This document shows, one piece after another, positions 11,769 through 22,104 of a stretch of DNA of 64,000 nucleotides (positions within the stretch are counted from its first letter, which is position 1; every line of letters starts with the position of its first letter). Position numbers and translations under genes: made by a program. Under the pieces are notes generated by a model that saw only the letters and a list, made by a program, of their open reading frames with translations, was not told where the DNA came from and searched no databases. Where the stretch lies: assembly GCA_029817715.1 (NCBI GenBank), contig JARUPY010000567.1, forward strand, positions 1 to 64,000, in the 5' to 3' direction. The DNA comes from Melastoma dodecandrum. Lineage: Eukaryota > Streptophyta > Magnoliopsida > Myrtales > Melastomataceae.

Positions 11769-12530
11769 TGTTTTGAATGCCTTGCTGGAATGTGTGTTGC
11801 CATTTTCTCCATGTAATCTCTCGTGCAGTACCTGATTTTTGAGTTGGTATGAAACATAGTATATTTATGCAAAGTGCGGGCATTGCGAAATCATTTCCCA
11901 AATGGTCGGGGCGATGTGATTGAATTTGAATCCCTCTGAGGTTCATAGATAGAATAGGAGCCACGTCTGTTTTTTCTCATTTATTGTGGAGGGCCTGGGG
12001 AGTGGGAATCCATCCATGATATTGACGTAGCTACGAGGAAGCAGAGGCTTAAGGCAAGGAATGAGAGAAAGGGTAGGAAAAGAAGCAAGGTACGGGCGGA
12101 CGAAGGCTAGTAAAAAGAAAATGGCTTGCTTTGCGGTATGTTTTAAAATGATTTTTTAAATAATGCTAAAGGCGATAGAATTATCGACTTTTGTCTGTAA
12201 AGAATTCCGGTGGAGTTACTCAATTTTTTGGGATGAGCGAAGGTGTTTCTTAAGGAACCGATAGAGTTTCGGTTCAATTTCAAACGGGAGAACAACCACC
12301 TGACCGGACAGAGAGAAGTTCCTATTCGTTATCCGACACCCCTTTTTTCTAACACAAGGTCGGGTCGCCTCTTTCCTCCGTCGTCCATTTGTCGGGAGCA
12401 AAAGCAAAGAAAAAGTTCCTTTCTTGGTTTGTTTCTACCTCCCTCAATCGTTCCGAAGCCCCTCCTGATCTCCTTGACTCGCTCTGCAACCTCAGCTCCG
12501 TGTCGTCTTCTCCCTTTACTCTGTCCCGAG
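11769..12530. other. Intergenic between ROMO1-like and glutaredoxin-like genes
   Basis: This should hold the 3' UTR of the upstream gene and, from about 12240, the pyrimidine-rich 5' UTR and promoter of the glutaredoxin-like gene. An open frame runs into the latter from 12243, but its composition before the ATG at 12531 is not protein-like. No other gene is visible. Confidence 0.5.
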
Positions 12531-13336
12531 ATGGAGAAGCCCGACGATGATCGTGCTCGGCTGCTTTCCAAGCAGAAGGGGGCTTCCTCCTCCCTCCTCT
12601 TCGGCAGATCCTTCACCATGCACTCCCAGCCCTCCGATGATTTACCTCCCCCACCACCCCACCCTCGAGAGGGCCGGCTCAATCCGCAACTTGTACAGTT
12701 CCTTCTCCTCCCTTAGAGGTAAGGTCAACAAGCTCCGTTCCCTCTTCGACGCCCCCAAGAGTCCCCTCCCCGACCACGAACCTCCCTCACCCGCCATCTG
12801 TCTCCTTGCCCGTTTCCAAGTTGTGGCTTGCCAAGTCCATCGGCCCGGGGTTTGATGGGTACTCGTCAATTAGGTTGCCCGGGACAGACGATAGGATCGT
12901 GTTGTATTTTACCAGTCTCCATGGGATTAGGAGAACGTTCGAGGATTGTTATGCCGTCAGGATGATCTTCAGGGGCTTTAGGGTGTGGGTCGACGAGAGG
13001 GATGTCTCTATGGATTTAGAGTACAAGAAGGAGCTTCAGTCTGTCCTTGGGGAGAGGAAGGTGACCTTGCCGCAGGTTTTCATTGGCTGCAGGTATGTAG
13101 GTGGGTCTGACGAAGTCACGCGGTTGTACGAGACGGGGGAGCTGGCTAAGCTGATCGATAGGTTTCCAAGGATGGCCCCCGGTTTCGTTTGCAAGGGCTG
13201 CGGCGATGTCCGATTCGTGCCGTGTGCAAACTGTTCAGGGAGTAGGAAGGTCTTTGATGACGACGATGGCGAACTCAGGAGATGCCTGGAGTGCAATGAG
13301 AATGGACTGGTTCGCTGCCCCGAATGCTGTTCTTGA
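12531..13336 (+). pseudogene. Glutaredoxin-like protein with C-terminal CxxC zinc-binding domain; two apparent frameshifts
   Basis: The ATG at 12531 opens MEKPDDDRARLL. The frame is right to about 12650, continues one frame over as LERAGSIRNLYSSFSSLRG to about 12800, then shifts again to the long C-terminal frame ending at TGA 13334-13336. The last part holds the glutaredoxin-like fold (RIVLYFTSLHGIRRTFEDC; TLPQVFIGCRYVGG) and four CxxC pairs (CKGC, CANC, CLEC, CPEC). This is the plant intronless GRX-like family that lacks the classical CPYC active site; members are plasma-membrane or cytosolic and their biochemistry is poorly known. The combined length of about 268 codons is normal. The coding sequence is otherwise undecayed, so the shifts are recent mutations or base-calling errors. 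The first falls in a C-rich run. Confidence 0.8.
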
Positions 13337-13885
13337 GCCTGATTTTTCTCTAATCCCATCGTTTATATTAGTTGGTGAAAGAACAAAAACACAAGGTTTC
13401 CCCATCAAAGATCTCAAGAGGTGGATGCCATGACCCCTCTGACAAGGTGGCCATGTTTTGGTGAAGTCTTATCTGCGGAGATGGATGTTCATCATTCTTT
13501 CTACCGAGTGAAGTAAGTATAGTGGTTATATGGAAGTCTTAAGAAGTGGGTCTAGCATATTGTTATTATATGTAAATGATTCTATGGAGTTGGGGGAGGG
13601 GATGGTCTGTCTCCTTTTATGGGATTGTAAATCTGAGAAGAATGACAAATAAATTTCAAAAGACAAAAAAAGGAAACGAAGAATTTTGACTCCTTTTTAC
13701 TACAAAATTTGTTATGATCTTACTTGAACAGCAGTAATTTTGATCTGCATATTTTTCTTGGTTCTGAAGGTGAGACGAGTGATATTGGTTGCTGCAGTGT
13801 AGATGCATGGATTGCTTGCATATTCGGGTCAGTAAATGTTAGTGACATCTAATTCAGGTCCTTCAAATATTTTTTGGCATGGAGT
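13337..13885 (+). other. 3' UTR and flank of the glutaredoxin-like gene
   Basis: An AATAAA signal occurs at about 13648-13653, some 310 bases after the stop codon, and fits as the poly(A) signal. No coding sequence is evident in the rest. Confidence 0.45.
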
Positions 13886-14035
13886 TATCAAGGGCGCTCT
13901 CCAGGGCACTCGCCTAGGCGCCCCGGGCGAGGCACAACGCCTCAGCCTTATTACACCAGCCTCCCTCTAGCCAGGTGAGGCACCGTCCAAAAAGGCTTGC
14001 CTAGGCGTCTTAAGGAGGTTTTTGGGAGACTTTTT
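13886..14035. repeat. GCCTAGGCG-rich dispersed repeat
   Basis: The stretch contains repeated forms of GCCTAGGCG, including CTCGCCTAGGCGCC and GCTTGCCTAGGCG, with nearby GAGGC/GCCTC words. Such GC-rich palindromic sequence is scattered through many plant genomes, often in non-autonomous elements. A further related word (AGCGCCTCATATCTTTAAGGC) appears at about 14472, so the insertion may extend or be split. Confidence 0.45.
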
Positions 14036-14579
14036 CCTTGATTTCTGCATTTCTATCTAGGAGCCTCACTTAATTCACTGAGTAAATCTAAGACTGCAGC
14101 CTGCAAATATATCTTTCTGCAGCCTCACTATCTGTCTCTTGGATTTTATTGTTCATGTTTGGACTCTTTTGGGTATTTCGTTTCATCATAGAGGTATTCG
14201 ACCGTGGTCCACTAGATTATAATTCCCCGCCAAGCCATCGGTCCAAGTCTGATGACATCAATCAGAAGAGAATGTCTCGTGCATTAATCACAGAGAAGAG
14301 ATATGCCAACGAATCAATCTCATATGATCATCAAAATTTGTCTGCCTTTTATCTGTCGGTTTCATGGTAACATTAGCACATCTTGTTACTAACTTGATCA
14401 TATATGTGCTTGATATTGATTTCATATATATATGTTGATTCATATTATATATACAAAATAATTTTCAAAATAGCGCCTCATATCTTTAAGGCAGCGCGAT
14501 AAACAGGTACTGTGCCTTTATAATGCTGGGGAAGTAGTAACATTGACTGGGGACAGGCTGCTGATTAACCTCCTTCAAG
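14036..14579. other. Intergenic or intron-like, no gene resolved
   Basis: The sequence is AT-rich with a short (AT)n-like patch near 14425-14455. An ORF-like stretch at 14149-14370 has no recognisable similarity. If the 14580 exon is real, this could be its upstream intron. Confidence 0.35.
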
Positions 14580-14717
14580 GACCCTCTGAGGCAGAACGAG
14601 GGCTGTGTTGATCTCCTGAAAAACTATCAGCAGAGGTTCCTAAATTTGCTTATGGGAGACAATTCAAGTGAAGATCGAGACAATGATTCAAGTTCGACAT
14701 CAACTCAGCAAGGGTAA
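14580..14717 (+). CDS. Candidate terminal exon of an unidentified gene
   Basis: After an AG acceptor-like site (CCTTCAAG), an open frame runs 45 codons to TAA at 14715-14717. It reads DPLRQNEGCVDLLKNYQQRF and ends in a Ser/Thr/Asp-rich tail (SSSTSTQQG). The amphipathic start and low-complexity acidic end look like the C-terminus of a real plant protein, but I do not recognise the family and no partner exon could be joined with confidence. It could be a pseudogene fragment truncated by the insertion of element 2, whose left end lies only 199 bases further on. Confidence 0.28.
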   Translation, partial: DPLRQNEGCVDLLKNYQQRFLNLLMGDNSSEDRDNDSSSTSTQQG

Positions 14718-14910
14718 GATCAAGAAGACATCCTCAAGGGTGAGATCTAGAACACATGTCGAAGGACACATTCTAGAGATTTAGGTCAAGATGATTCTAC
14801 TCGAGCTGCTCGAGGACACTTCCTAGAGGTTCAGGTTGAGATGGTTCCACTTGAGCTCAATATGCCAAGAAACACCCCATGATGACACGTTGTAGAGCGG
14901 TTTTTTCTGA

Positions 14911-14915
14911 CATCA
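14911..14915. repeat. Target-site duplication of element 2, left copy (CATCA)
   Basis: CATCA sits immediately before the TG of the left LTR and is repeated at 27917-27921 directly after the CA of the right LTR, as expected for retroviral-type integration. Confidence 0.8.
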
Positions 14916-15527
14916 TGTTCACGCCGAGAGCGTGCGTGATCGGGCAGACCGAACACATCGGGAATTGTAAGGGACTAAAATAGTGTTTTGAAGAATGTGG
15001 TCGCCAGTCTTTTAGAAAAAACATTAGTTTAATGAACAAAGAAAAGAACACTTACTTCAATTTCTGGATAGCAAAATACAGAAAGACAATCGAGCAACCC
15101 TTTGGGGCCTTTGAATGATTATCGTGTGTTTTTACAAGAGACTGATCGCATATTTATACTAAAACTAAACATTATCCAAACGATAACTGCTAAAGAAACC
15201 GCTAACATAATCGCTAACACAACTGCCAGACACATTTAACACGTGCTTTATTGACACTACCTATACACTATCTACTTCGACCAAGTCCTAATAAAGTCCA
15301 TCCCGAAAATGACAAGTGTCGAAACCTACAATAGGACTCTTCCTTCGTGCATCACCTTCTTCGACAGGGTCTCATCGATCTTCACCTCGTCCGTACTTCG
15401 ACGCACCTAGTCCGTACTTCAACGTGCTCTGCTTTGACGACCTTGAACTTCGACCGAGCGCTCCTTTGATCATTTAATGATGGGCCTTGTCATCATTGAA
15501 GCCCAAAATGGCTTTACTGTGTAAACA
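14916..15527 (-). repeat. Element 2 3' LTR (left copy, 612 bp)
   Basis: It starts TGTTCACGCCGAG and ends GTGTAAACA on the plus strand, and aligns with 27309-27916. On the minus strand a TATA box (GTATAAATATG, rc of about 15151-15163) marks the promoter. Near 15390-15440 the words CCGTACTTCGACG and CCGTACTTCAACG form a short direct repeat that the other LTR shares. A purine-rich stretch (AGGGAGGCTAAA on the minus strand, 15528-15539) adjoins it and fits a polypurine tract. Confidence 0.88.
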
Positions 15528-15680
15528 TTTAGCCTCCCTAGCGCGACACGTATCACGTTTTCAGAGAAACGTTTCAACTTTGGGGGTTTTAAGTTTACCC
15601 GCCTTTCTCAAGAAACTGCATGCCTCACATCCTCAAACTTCTCCTTCAAGCCAAGAAACCTCCTAACCCTAGGAATCATC

Positions 15681-17002
15681 ATGTTTCGCGTTCCCATCAA
15701 CAGTACTCCAAGTTGGCGTCACTGGACGATACTTTCAGGCCATTTCTGAGTACTTGGATCCTCTGTTTCCTCTCGACCTGACGATAGACGTGGCTAATGG
15801 CAAAGCAATCTTCGACAAGCAAGTCCCTCCGGTGGTAACCATCGGACCTTTCTTCCAATCGTCGACATTCACCCATCAAAAGGTGAAGTACGATTATCTC
15901 TATCCTTCCGTAGGTCTGCCTATGCATAAGACAGACTTCGCAGACCCCTCCTACTAGAGCAAGCCTTCGGTTCAGGAAAATCTATTTTGCTTCCCGACGG
16001 TTAGTACGTCCATGGGGTATAGTGAGTGGGCTATCAAGTGGTTAAAGGCTCACAAGACGGAATGGAAGTATAGAGGGATTTTCCATACAATTAGGCTATC
16101 AATCGAAGGAATACGCTGCAATCCTCGACCTGTGGCTGCCCTACTATCAGTATGGGATGTCAACACTAACTGCTTTCTTTTGCCTAAAGGCCCTCTATCT
16201 GTTACTTTAGAGGATGTCCGTTTCATTACTAGGTGTGATGCATCAGGGGTTTTCCCTACCTTGGGAGAAAGTGCTTCAGACTTTGCTCTTCCAGACCAAT
16301 CTCCAAAAGCGATTATTGCTAGTCATATGGCTATCGATTCTGATAAGTGGAGAAGGCTCCATGAATTCGAATTCATGATAGTCTGGCTGTCAAAATTCAT
16401 TTTCTGTGGTAGAGGGAAGCAGCCTTTGAAAATGATGTGTCCCTTGGCTAGTTTCTTGGTAAAGGCAAAGACAAATGTAGGTTTGGCCCCTTTGCTTTTT
16501 TGTCTCATCTATCGAGGAATGTATGAAGTAGTCACAAGCATAAACACTTGTGCTCTGAAGCCAAATTTAACAAAGTCTCCATTTGTGTTCCCGAACGTCC
16601 TTGGTACTTGCCCACTGTGGATAGTATATGGTTGGATCTACTTGTACTTTCCTCAATTCTATGATAATTTCCAATTCAAAGAGCATGGAAGCCAGTCATT
16701 TCTATGGGTCAGAAATAATCAAGAGCTTATGCTACGAGCATCGGGGAAAGCTTACTGCTAGAGGATACCTTAAGCAGCTGTTGGAAAAGGATTGTGTCAA
16801 TTGGAGACCTTTCCCTGCCAATTTTCAGTTCCACGAACTAAGAGAAAAGATTGAGGCCGATGAATTTTGGAAGTCTACAATCTTCAATTCTGTGTCAGGC
16901 AGTTTAGATGTGTTTCAAAGCCCAGCTCTATCATTCTTTGAGTCGTTCATACAGACCTCTCGAAGTGTCGTTGTATTCACTTTTCTCATGAAAGAGCTGT
17001 AA
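15681..17002 (+). pseudogene. Antisense plant mobile domain (PMD) protein of element 2
   Basis: The ORF lies on the strand opposite to gag-pol and starts near ATG 15681 (MFRVPINS). The frame shifts by one near 15745, has an in-frame TAG at 15955, then runs open 16012-16761 and continues in the next frame to 17002. Its core is the PMD (PF10536-type) fold. NPRPVAALLSVWDVNTNCF followed by LEDVRFIT matches the (L)xxWDxxTxxF...TLEDV signature, and LAPLLFCLIYRG and PLWIVYGWIYLYFPQF match the later PMD blocks. PMD proteins include the Arabidopsis nuclear proteins MAIN and MAIL1, and PMDs are also carried by MULE and Tat elements. The role within retrotransposons is unknown. With one stop and two shifts over about 440 codons, decay is mild. 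Confidence 0.82.
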
Positions 17003-19331
17003 GTTTTCATGAATTGATCTCATAATGGAATTTTCTCTCCCATTAGATTATATTCTGACTTGTATGAATTCATCTACAAGTTTCCCAGACAATAATGAAA
17101 TTGATGAACATAGTGAACTTTCCAGCCGTTCATATGGAAATTGGAACGACCCTGACTTTCGACCAAATATGGAGCGAAATGTTCTGGAAAATTAGAGAAT
17201 TGTTACATAAAAGGCAAAATTTTCGGACGACTTCCTGACCGGTCACTCTACAGGCATGAGAAAACCTTGTTACCTGGTAACTTATTTCCGCTTGCAACAC
17301 GTGCGGGTACCTGTTTATAGTGACTAATAGAAAATTTTATGCAGCCTCGACTGCAATCTCTTGATCAGCCGACCCAAGCTCGTGAGATTGAAGGAAAAGC
17401 AAACTTCTCAGGACAAGCCTACAAGGAAATCCCCAAGAGTGAAAGAGAAGGGTATTGTAATTGCAGAGGCACACCCTGATCCTCCTCAGCCTAAAGCCAA
17501 GAGAAGGCTAAGGGTCGACTCCTCTTAGAAGAGCAGATTGACTCTGAAGTCCCTTTGCCGAAGAAGCCCAGAGGCAAGTCTTTAGAATCGACGTCGAAAT
17601 CTGTTCAAGTCCCTCCCCGGGCAGGAAGCGAAGAGAGATCCAAGGAAAAGGAGCCTGCAAAGGTAATGTCAAAATTCATTTCAACATTCTAAGTCTTGAC
17701 AACTAACTTGGCTCCTTACTAATGGCTTCACAGACCAACAGAGGATCTACAGCGCCAAGGTTAGCTCTCATGTCTGTGGCAGCAGGTGTTGATGATGCAA
17801 TGCTCACAGAGGACCCCCCAAGTATCAGTGCATTAGCAATATTACACACCCACTCGAGGAAGGGTAAAATTCTCTTTCTCAATAATGTTAATTTCATGAG
17901 AAGATAGAATTTTACCTTCTTTTTATTTATGTATACTTTGTTGAAGAGATATTATGGCCGAGTCCGAGTTGAATAGATCGACTCGGACAGTTCAACTGAA
18001 GAACAAAATTTCGAGAACGTCGAACAAGGAAATGATGCAGAATATGCTGCTAATGAGAACGTCGATGTAGAGGACGTCGACAGAGAACATGTCGAAACAG
18101 AAGATACCTCTGCCAGACAATTTGAGCACACTTTACCACCTGCGGAGGCTGAAGGCCTAGAGAATCCTCAACATGAAGTCAAATGATCGAGGAGATGATG
18201 GTAAATTCCTCGAACTGTACCAATCAGGTGCTGTATGTAGGTGTTAAGACATTTATTTACGCATGATCTGATATTTTCAATCATATGAGCCTCCTATGAT
18301 TGGCGTTGAAGATCCAGATGAAGATCCTCCTGTCGCACCAGCTGACTCTCAAGTTAATATTGAGACGGACCCAGATGTGATTCCAGATGACCCTCTTGAA
18401 CACGAGCAGTTGGATAAAGGAGAGAACCAAGATGGAGAGCATCCAGACGATACCGAAGTGGAAGATCCAGAGGAAGAGCATTTGTCACAGCCATGGTTCA
18501 ATCCTTCACCTGGAGAATCATCATCAAGTGCTTCTGCTGTATTAGAGTAGAATCCACAAGAAGATGATCTCTTGAAGGAAATTGAGGCTCTGCTTCGACA
18601 AGATGTCTCTAAGGAATCTTTAGGTCGTCTTCGGGAAATAGTGGGCATTATCGAGGAGACTCTTCGGCTTCTGAGTTCTTTCGACGGATTTGCATTGCTC
18701 TCGGCTCATTTTGGACCTCATAGGAATCCTATGCTGACGCACTCACAGCCAATGAGATATGGGAGAAATTTATGCAATCTCCCAGGAGATCTTCAGGAAA
18801 CAAGCTGGATGAACTTGAAAGAGTTCGTCATGCTACCAACTCGCACTGTGAGGAGCTGCTGAAGGAAGTCTTCGAATTTCGAGCCCAATTGGCTCAACTT
18901 CGAGCCCGACTAGAGTCGAAGGAGCATGAGCTTAAAGTTGCAGAGTCTGAAGTAGAAGGAAAAGATGCTGAAATCGTGGCTCTAAGAGCCTTTCTAGAGC
19001 AGGAGAAGATCGCTAGGGGATGGTCAAGTAACAAAAATGTTGTATTTTCTGGTACATCATTATGGATTGGATTTGGGGGACGGTATTCTGCCTAAATAGT
19101 AAACACAGGTAATAAATAAGAGAATACTAAAGATTCGATCTGTCGATGCAGCAGAAGATCCCGTCTATTCTCCAACTAAAAACGATTGCCAAGTCCAAAG
19201 AAGAGGCTAGGCGTTTAATTCTATTAATGTTGGAAAACTTAGTTTTTATTTCAACATCGACCATCCATATTTGCATCGACCCTTGCATGACATTCTATCA
19301 TTTAATGTCGTCTATTTGCAAATCTGGCTAA
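17003..19331 (+). pseudogene. Tail of the antisense PMD gene: basic, acidic and coiled-coil segments
   Basis: Downstream of the PMD core on the same strand lie separated coding-like blocks. 17346-17529 is Lys/Arg-rich (RLKEKQTSQDKPTRKSPR). 18296-18550 is strongly acidic (VEDPDEDPPVAPADSQ). 18772-19095 is heptad-like (LKEVFEFRAQLAQLRARLES, then VEGKDAEIVALRAFLEQEK). The gaps contain GT/AG-like borders, so this may have been an intron-containing gene. The same order basic-acidic-coiled coil follows the PMD in element 3 on its antisense strand. The exon structure is inferred and the stops at 17527 and 18548 may be intronic or disabling. Confidence 0.55.
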
Positions 19332-19531
19332 TCATGAAATAATTACACGACATTAATTATAATCGCACTTTTCAAAGCCTTTACCGCTTCACAAGGCGAT
19401 AAGGCTGACCTGCATCAGGTCCTGCACCAGCAATAAAGCTGTTAATATTTCGAGAATCTTGCCACAGTAAATCGGGACTGTTTCGATTCTCAAGATCTTT
19501 AAAATTGATTTTCTGCATTAAATTTTTTGGC

Positions 19532-19540
19532 TATAAATAG
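19532..19540 (+). promoter_or_regulatory. TATA box for the second antisense ORF of element 2
   Basis: GGCTATAAATAGAAGC is a near-perfect plant TATA box 58 bases before the ATG at 19598, with a pyrimidine/CA start-like region (CTCCTTCATTCTCC) at 19566-19580. Element 3 has GACTATAAATAGG at the equivalent antisense position (61218-61230), so the box is conserved between two separate elements. Confidence 0.6.
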
Positions 19541-19597
19541 AAGCTTTTCAGAAGGCAAACTTCATCTCCTTCATTCTCCCTATTTGTTTGTTTCAAA

Positions 19598-20038
19598 ATG
19601 TCTCGTCGAGAAGCCTTTTCCTTGAAAACCATCTCTTCGAAACCAAAGTCTAAGTTCACAACCTTAAATCCCTTTAAAGCCTAGGTCCACAACCTTAGGC
19701 AAGGGAGTTCTGGTAGTGGGGAATGTGGAGTTCAAGAGAATCCTCTGCCACTCTCGTTCGAAACAGATAAGAACGAGATAGGCGGACTGTTCGACATTTC
19801 GACTCCTCTTCCTCCTACTAGCAACGTGGAGAATTTGAAAGTGCTCTGTGAGAAGATGAGCACTGCAGCAGGGAGCAATAGATCCCAAGGATGCAGCGCA
19901 ACAGAGTCCATCCAAGGAGAAGAAAGCGAGAACGGTGTGACAACCACCACTATTGTGGTTGCATCTCGCCTTTGTGTCCACAACAGTACCGGGACGTTCA
20001 AAGGGAAAATTCTGCTTTATGCTATGATGGTGTATTAG
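19598..20038 (+). pseudogene. Second small antisense ORF of element 2 (about 146 codons, one stop)
   Basis: ATG at 19598 (MSRREAFSLKT) follows the TATA box. The frame is open to TAG 20036-20038 except for one TAG at 19682 within KA*VHNLR. The equivalent codon in element 3 is CAG, so a single C-to-T change explains the break. The product would be hydrophilic, Ser/Thr-rich and acidic in the middle (FETDKNEIGGLF). I recognise no family. Its position between the PMD gene and integrase, its own promoter-like box and the related sequence in element 3 argue that it was a gene rather than a chance ORF. Confidence 0.5.
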
Positions 20039-20199
20039 ATTTTTCTTTATTATTGTCGATCTTCGTGTGTACTACTTTATATGTAATACAATGATCGACA
20101 ACAATGTAATGGATTACTCATTTTCGATCGATCCTTCCAGCTGTGAACACAACTCAGGGCATCTAGCTTGTATTTCCCTAAAATGTGTCTGCCATATTG

Positions 20200-21290
20200 T
20201 GGGTCGATGTTTCTTGAGATATTTATCATTAATCTTTAAAGCATGCCACTCACCATTCAAGTTCGACAAATGATATGCATTCTTCGAATACACTTCATCG
20301 ACTCGAAATGGGCCTTCCTAGTTAGAAGACCATTTCCCAAGGAAGTAATATTTCGTTCCAATCTGGAGAATCATTTTCCAATCTAAATTGCCTTGAATAA
20401 ATGACTTCACAGTGACTCGCTTGTTATAATTTCTAGCGATTCGTTCTTGAACCTGGATTCGATTCAAAGCGTTGAACCGTCTCGATTCTAAACCTTCGAT
20501 TTCCAAATACATAGCTTCATCATGGTCGCGAACATCTTTGTTCTCATGCATTTGAACTCGAATCGATTTATGACGAGTTTTGATAGGAAGTATTGCGTCG
20601 TGTCCATACACCAAGCTGTAGTGAGACTGTCCAATGCTTTTGCATTTTGTAACCCTTAAGGCCCACAATGTATCTAAAAGCAAAGTGTGCCATTGCCGAG
20701 GATTACTTTCAATCATCTTCTGGATGTTGTTTTTGATAATTTTGTTCATCGATTCAACTTATCCATTCGACTGTGCGTAATAAGGAGAATAGTTAGATAT
20801 TGTAAACCCAAATTTCTTGGCAAAGTCTCGAATTATAGTGTTGTTGACAACAATTGCATTATCAACGACGATATTTTGAGGGATACCGTAGATATATAAT
20901 GTCCTTTTTGAAAAAATCGACGACTTCCGCTTGAGTAATATTCTTATATGCTTTAGCCTCGACTCATTTGCTAAAATAGTCTGTCATGACCAGTATATAA
21001 GCATCACCCTTCGTGGAGTTTGGTCTTATTTCTCCAATCATGTCCATAACCCATGATCTAAAAGGCCATGGTTTTATAACTGGATGTAGTAGTGTAGCTG
21101 GTAGATGAGAGATAGAACCATATTGTTGGCATTTCTTACACCCTCGTGCCATGTCGATGCAATCTTTCATCATCGATGGCCAGAAAAAACCGTCTTCTGA
21201 TTGACCAACACATGTTCTGTCCTGACACATGTTCGGTCCTGACAAAAAAATCCATGTCTTCTGATTGACCAGCACATGTTCTGTATTCGA
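20200..21290 (-). pseudogene. Element 2 integrase
   Basis: Minus strand. The zinc-binding region (CKKCQQYG) and the start of the core (SWVMDMIGEIRP; VMTDYFSK) lie at 20964-21275. The C-terminal core and tail (NPRQWHTLLLDTLWALR, SLVYGHDAILP) lie at 20318-20749, continuing to about 20215 (RVDEVYSKNAYHLSNLNG). Frameshifts and stops separate the two halves near 20750-20960. A tandem duplication of about 64 bp (21194-21284) disturbs the zinc-binding part. The DDE triad cannot be followed completely, so it is inactive. Confidence 0.8.
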
Positions 21291-21399
21291 TACATAACAC
21301 CATGGATCAAGTTGTAGAACCTTGCCGACAACTTTAGTTCGCGGGTTGCCCCCTTTCCAGGATTGGAGAGGAAGTCAACAAAAGACGTTCTCCAATCTT

Positions 21400-21976
21400 G
21401 CTTGAAAGTAAACACATTAACAACATATGCTGTTTCAACAATATCATATAAAACAGAGGACACTTTTTGAATATCGCCTCCTAGTTGTGGGAACAATTGT
21501 GTACTAGGTCGGAAATGAGACGCATGTTGTGCCAACTCATTGGCTACAACATTGTCCGTCCGGGGTATGTGCACGAACTTAACTTCTTTAAAAAGTGGGA
21601 ATAATTCATGCACTTTATCCAAGTACAGTTGTAAATGATCGAAGGTGCACATGTTAACGTGGTTAAAGTGATTGATTACTAATTGGGAATCTCCATAAAT
21701 CGTACAACAAGGAGCCTTAAGATCGATCAAAGTACACAAGGCCAGAATGATAGCTTCATACTCAATCGAGTTATTCGTAAATTCACCATCTATTTTGTAA
21801 GCTAATTTATGGTGAACTTGCAAAGGAGACGCGATGTGTATGCCAACACCGCATCCATGTGTCGATGCAGAACTATCGGACCATGCTTCCCAATTTTCAT
21901 CTTCTTCTGGTGGGGAATCTAAACTTTCCCCATAATTGGCAAGAAAATCTATTAATACTTTCACTTTAACTACCAC
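21400..21976 (-). pseudogene. Element 2 second RNase H (archaeal-type, Tat lineage)
   Basis: Minus strand, within the ORF 21170-21976. Visible blocks are EAWSDSSASTHGCGVGI, NNSIEYEAIILAL, IYGDSQLVINHF and VHIPRTDNVVANELA. This is the extra RNase H that Tat-group gypsy elements carry after the original one. Asp, Glu and Asp residues sit at the expected first three catalytic places. The domain is uninterrupted, making it one of the best-preserved parts of the element. Confidence 0.75.
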
Positions 21977-22104
21977 CTATGGTATATATTGTAAATCAAA
22001 AGGAGATAGGATGACACTCCATAATGGGCTATCGAAGAATGTTTTAAATATTGGAGTGTTAGAAACTATGTAAACAATGTTATTTCTAATGTAATGCAGC
22101 ATTT

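Noticed and set aside
12243..12530. N-terminal extension of the glutaredoxin-like ORF
   Set aside because: The composition is pyrimidine-rich UTR-like, and the family start resembles the ATG at 12531.
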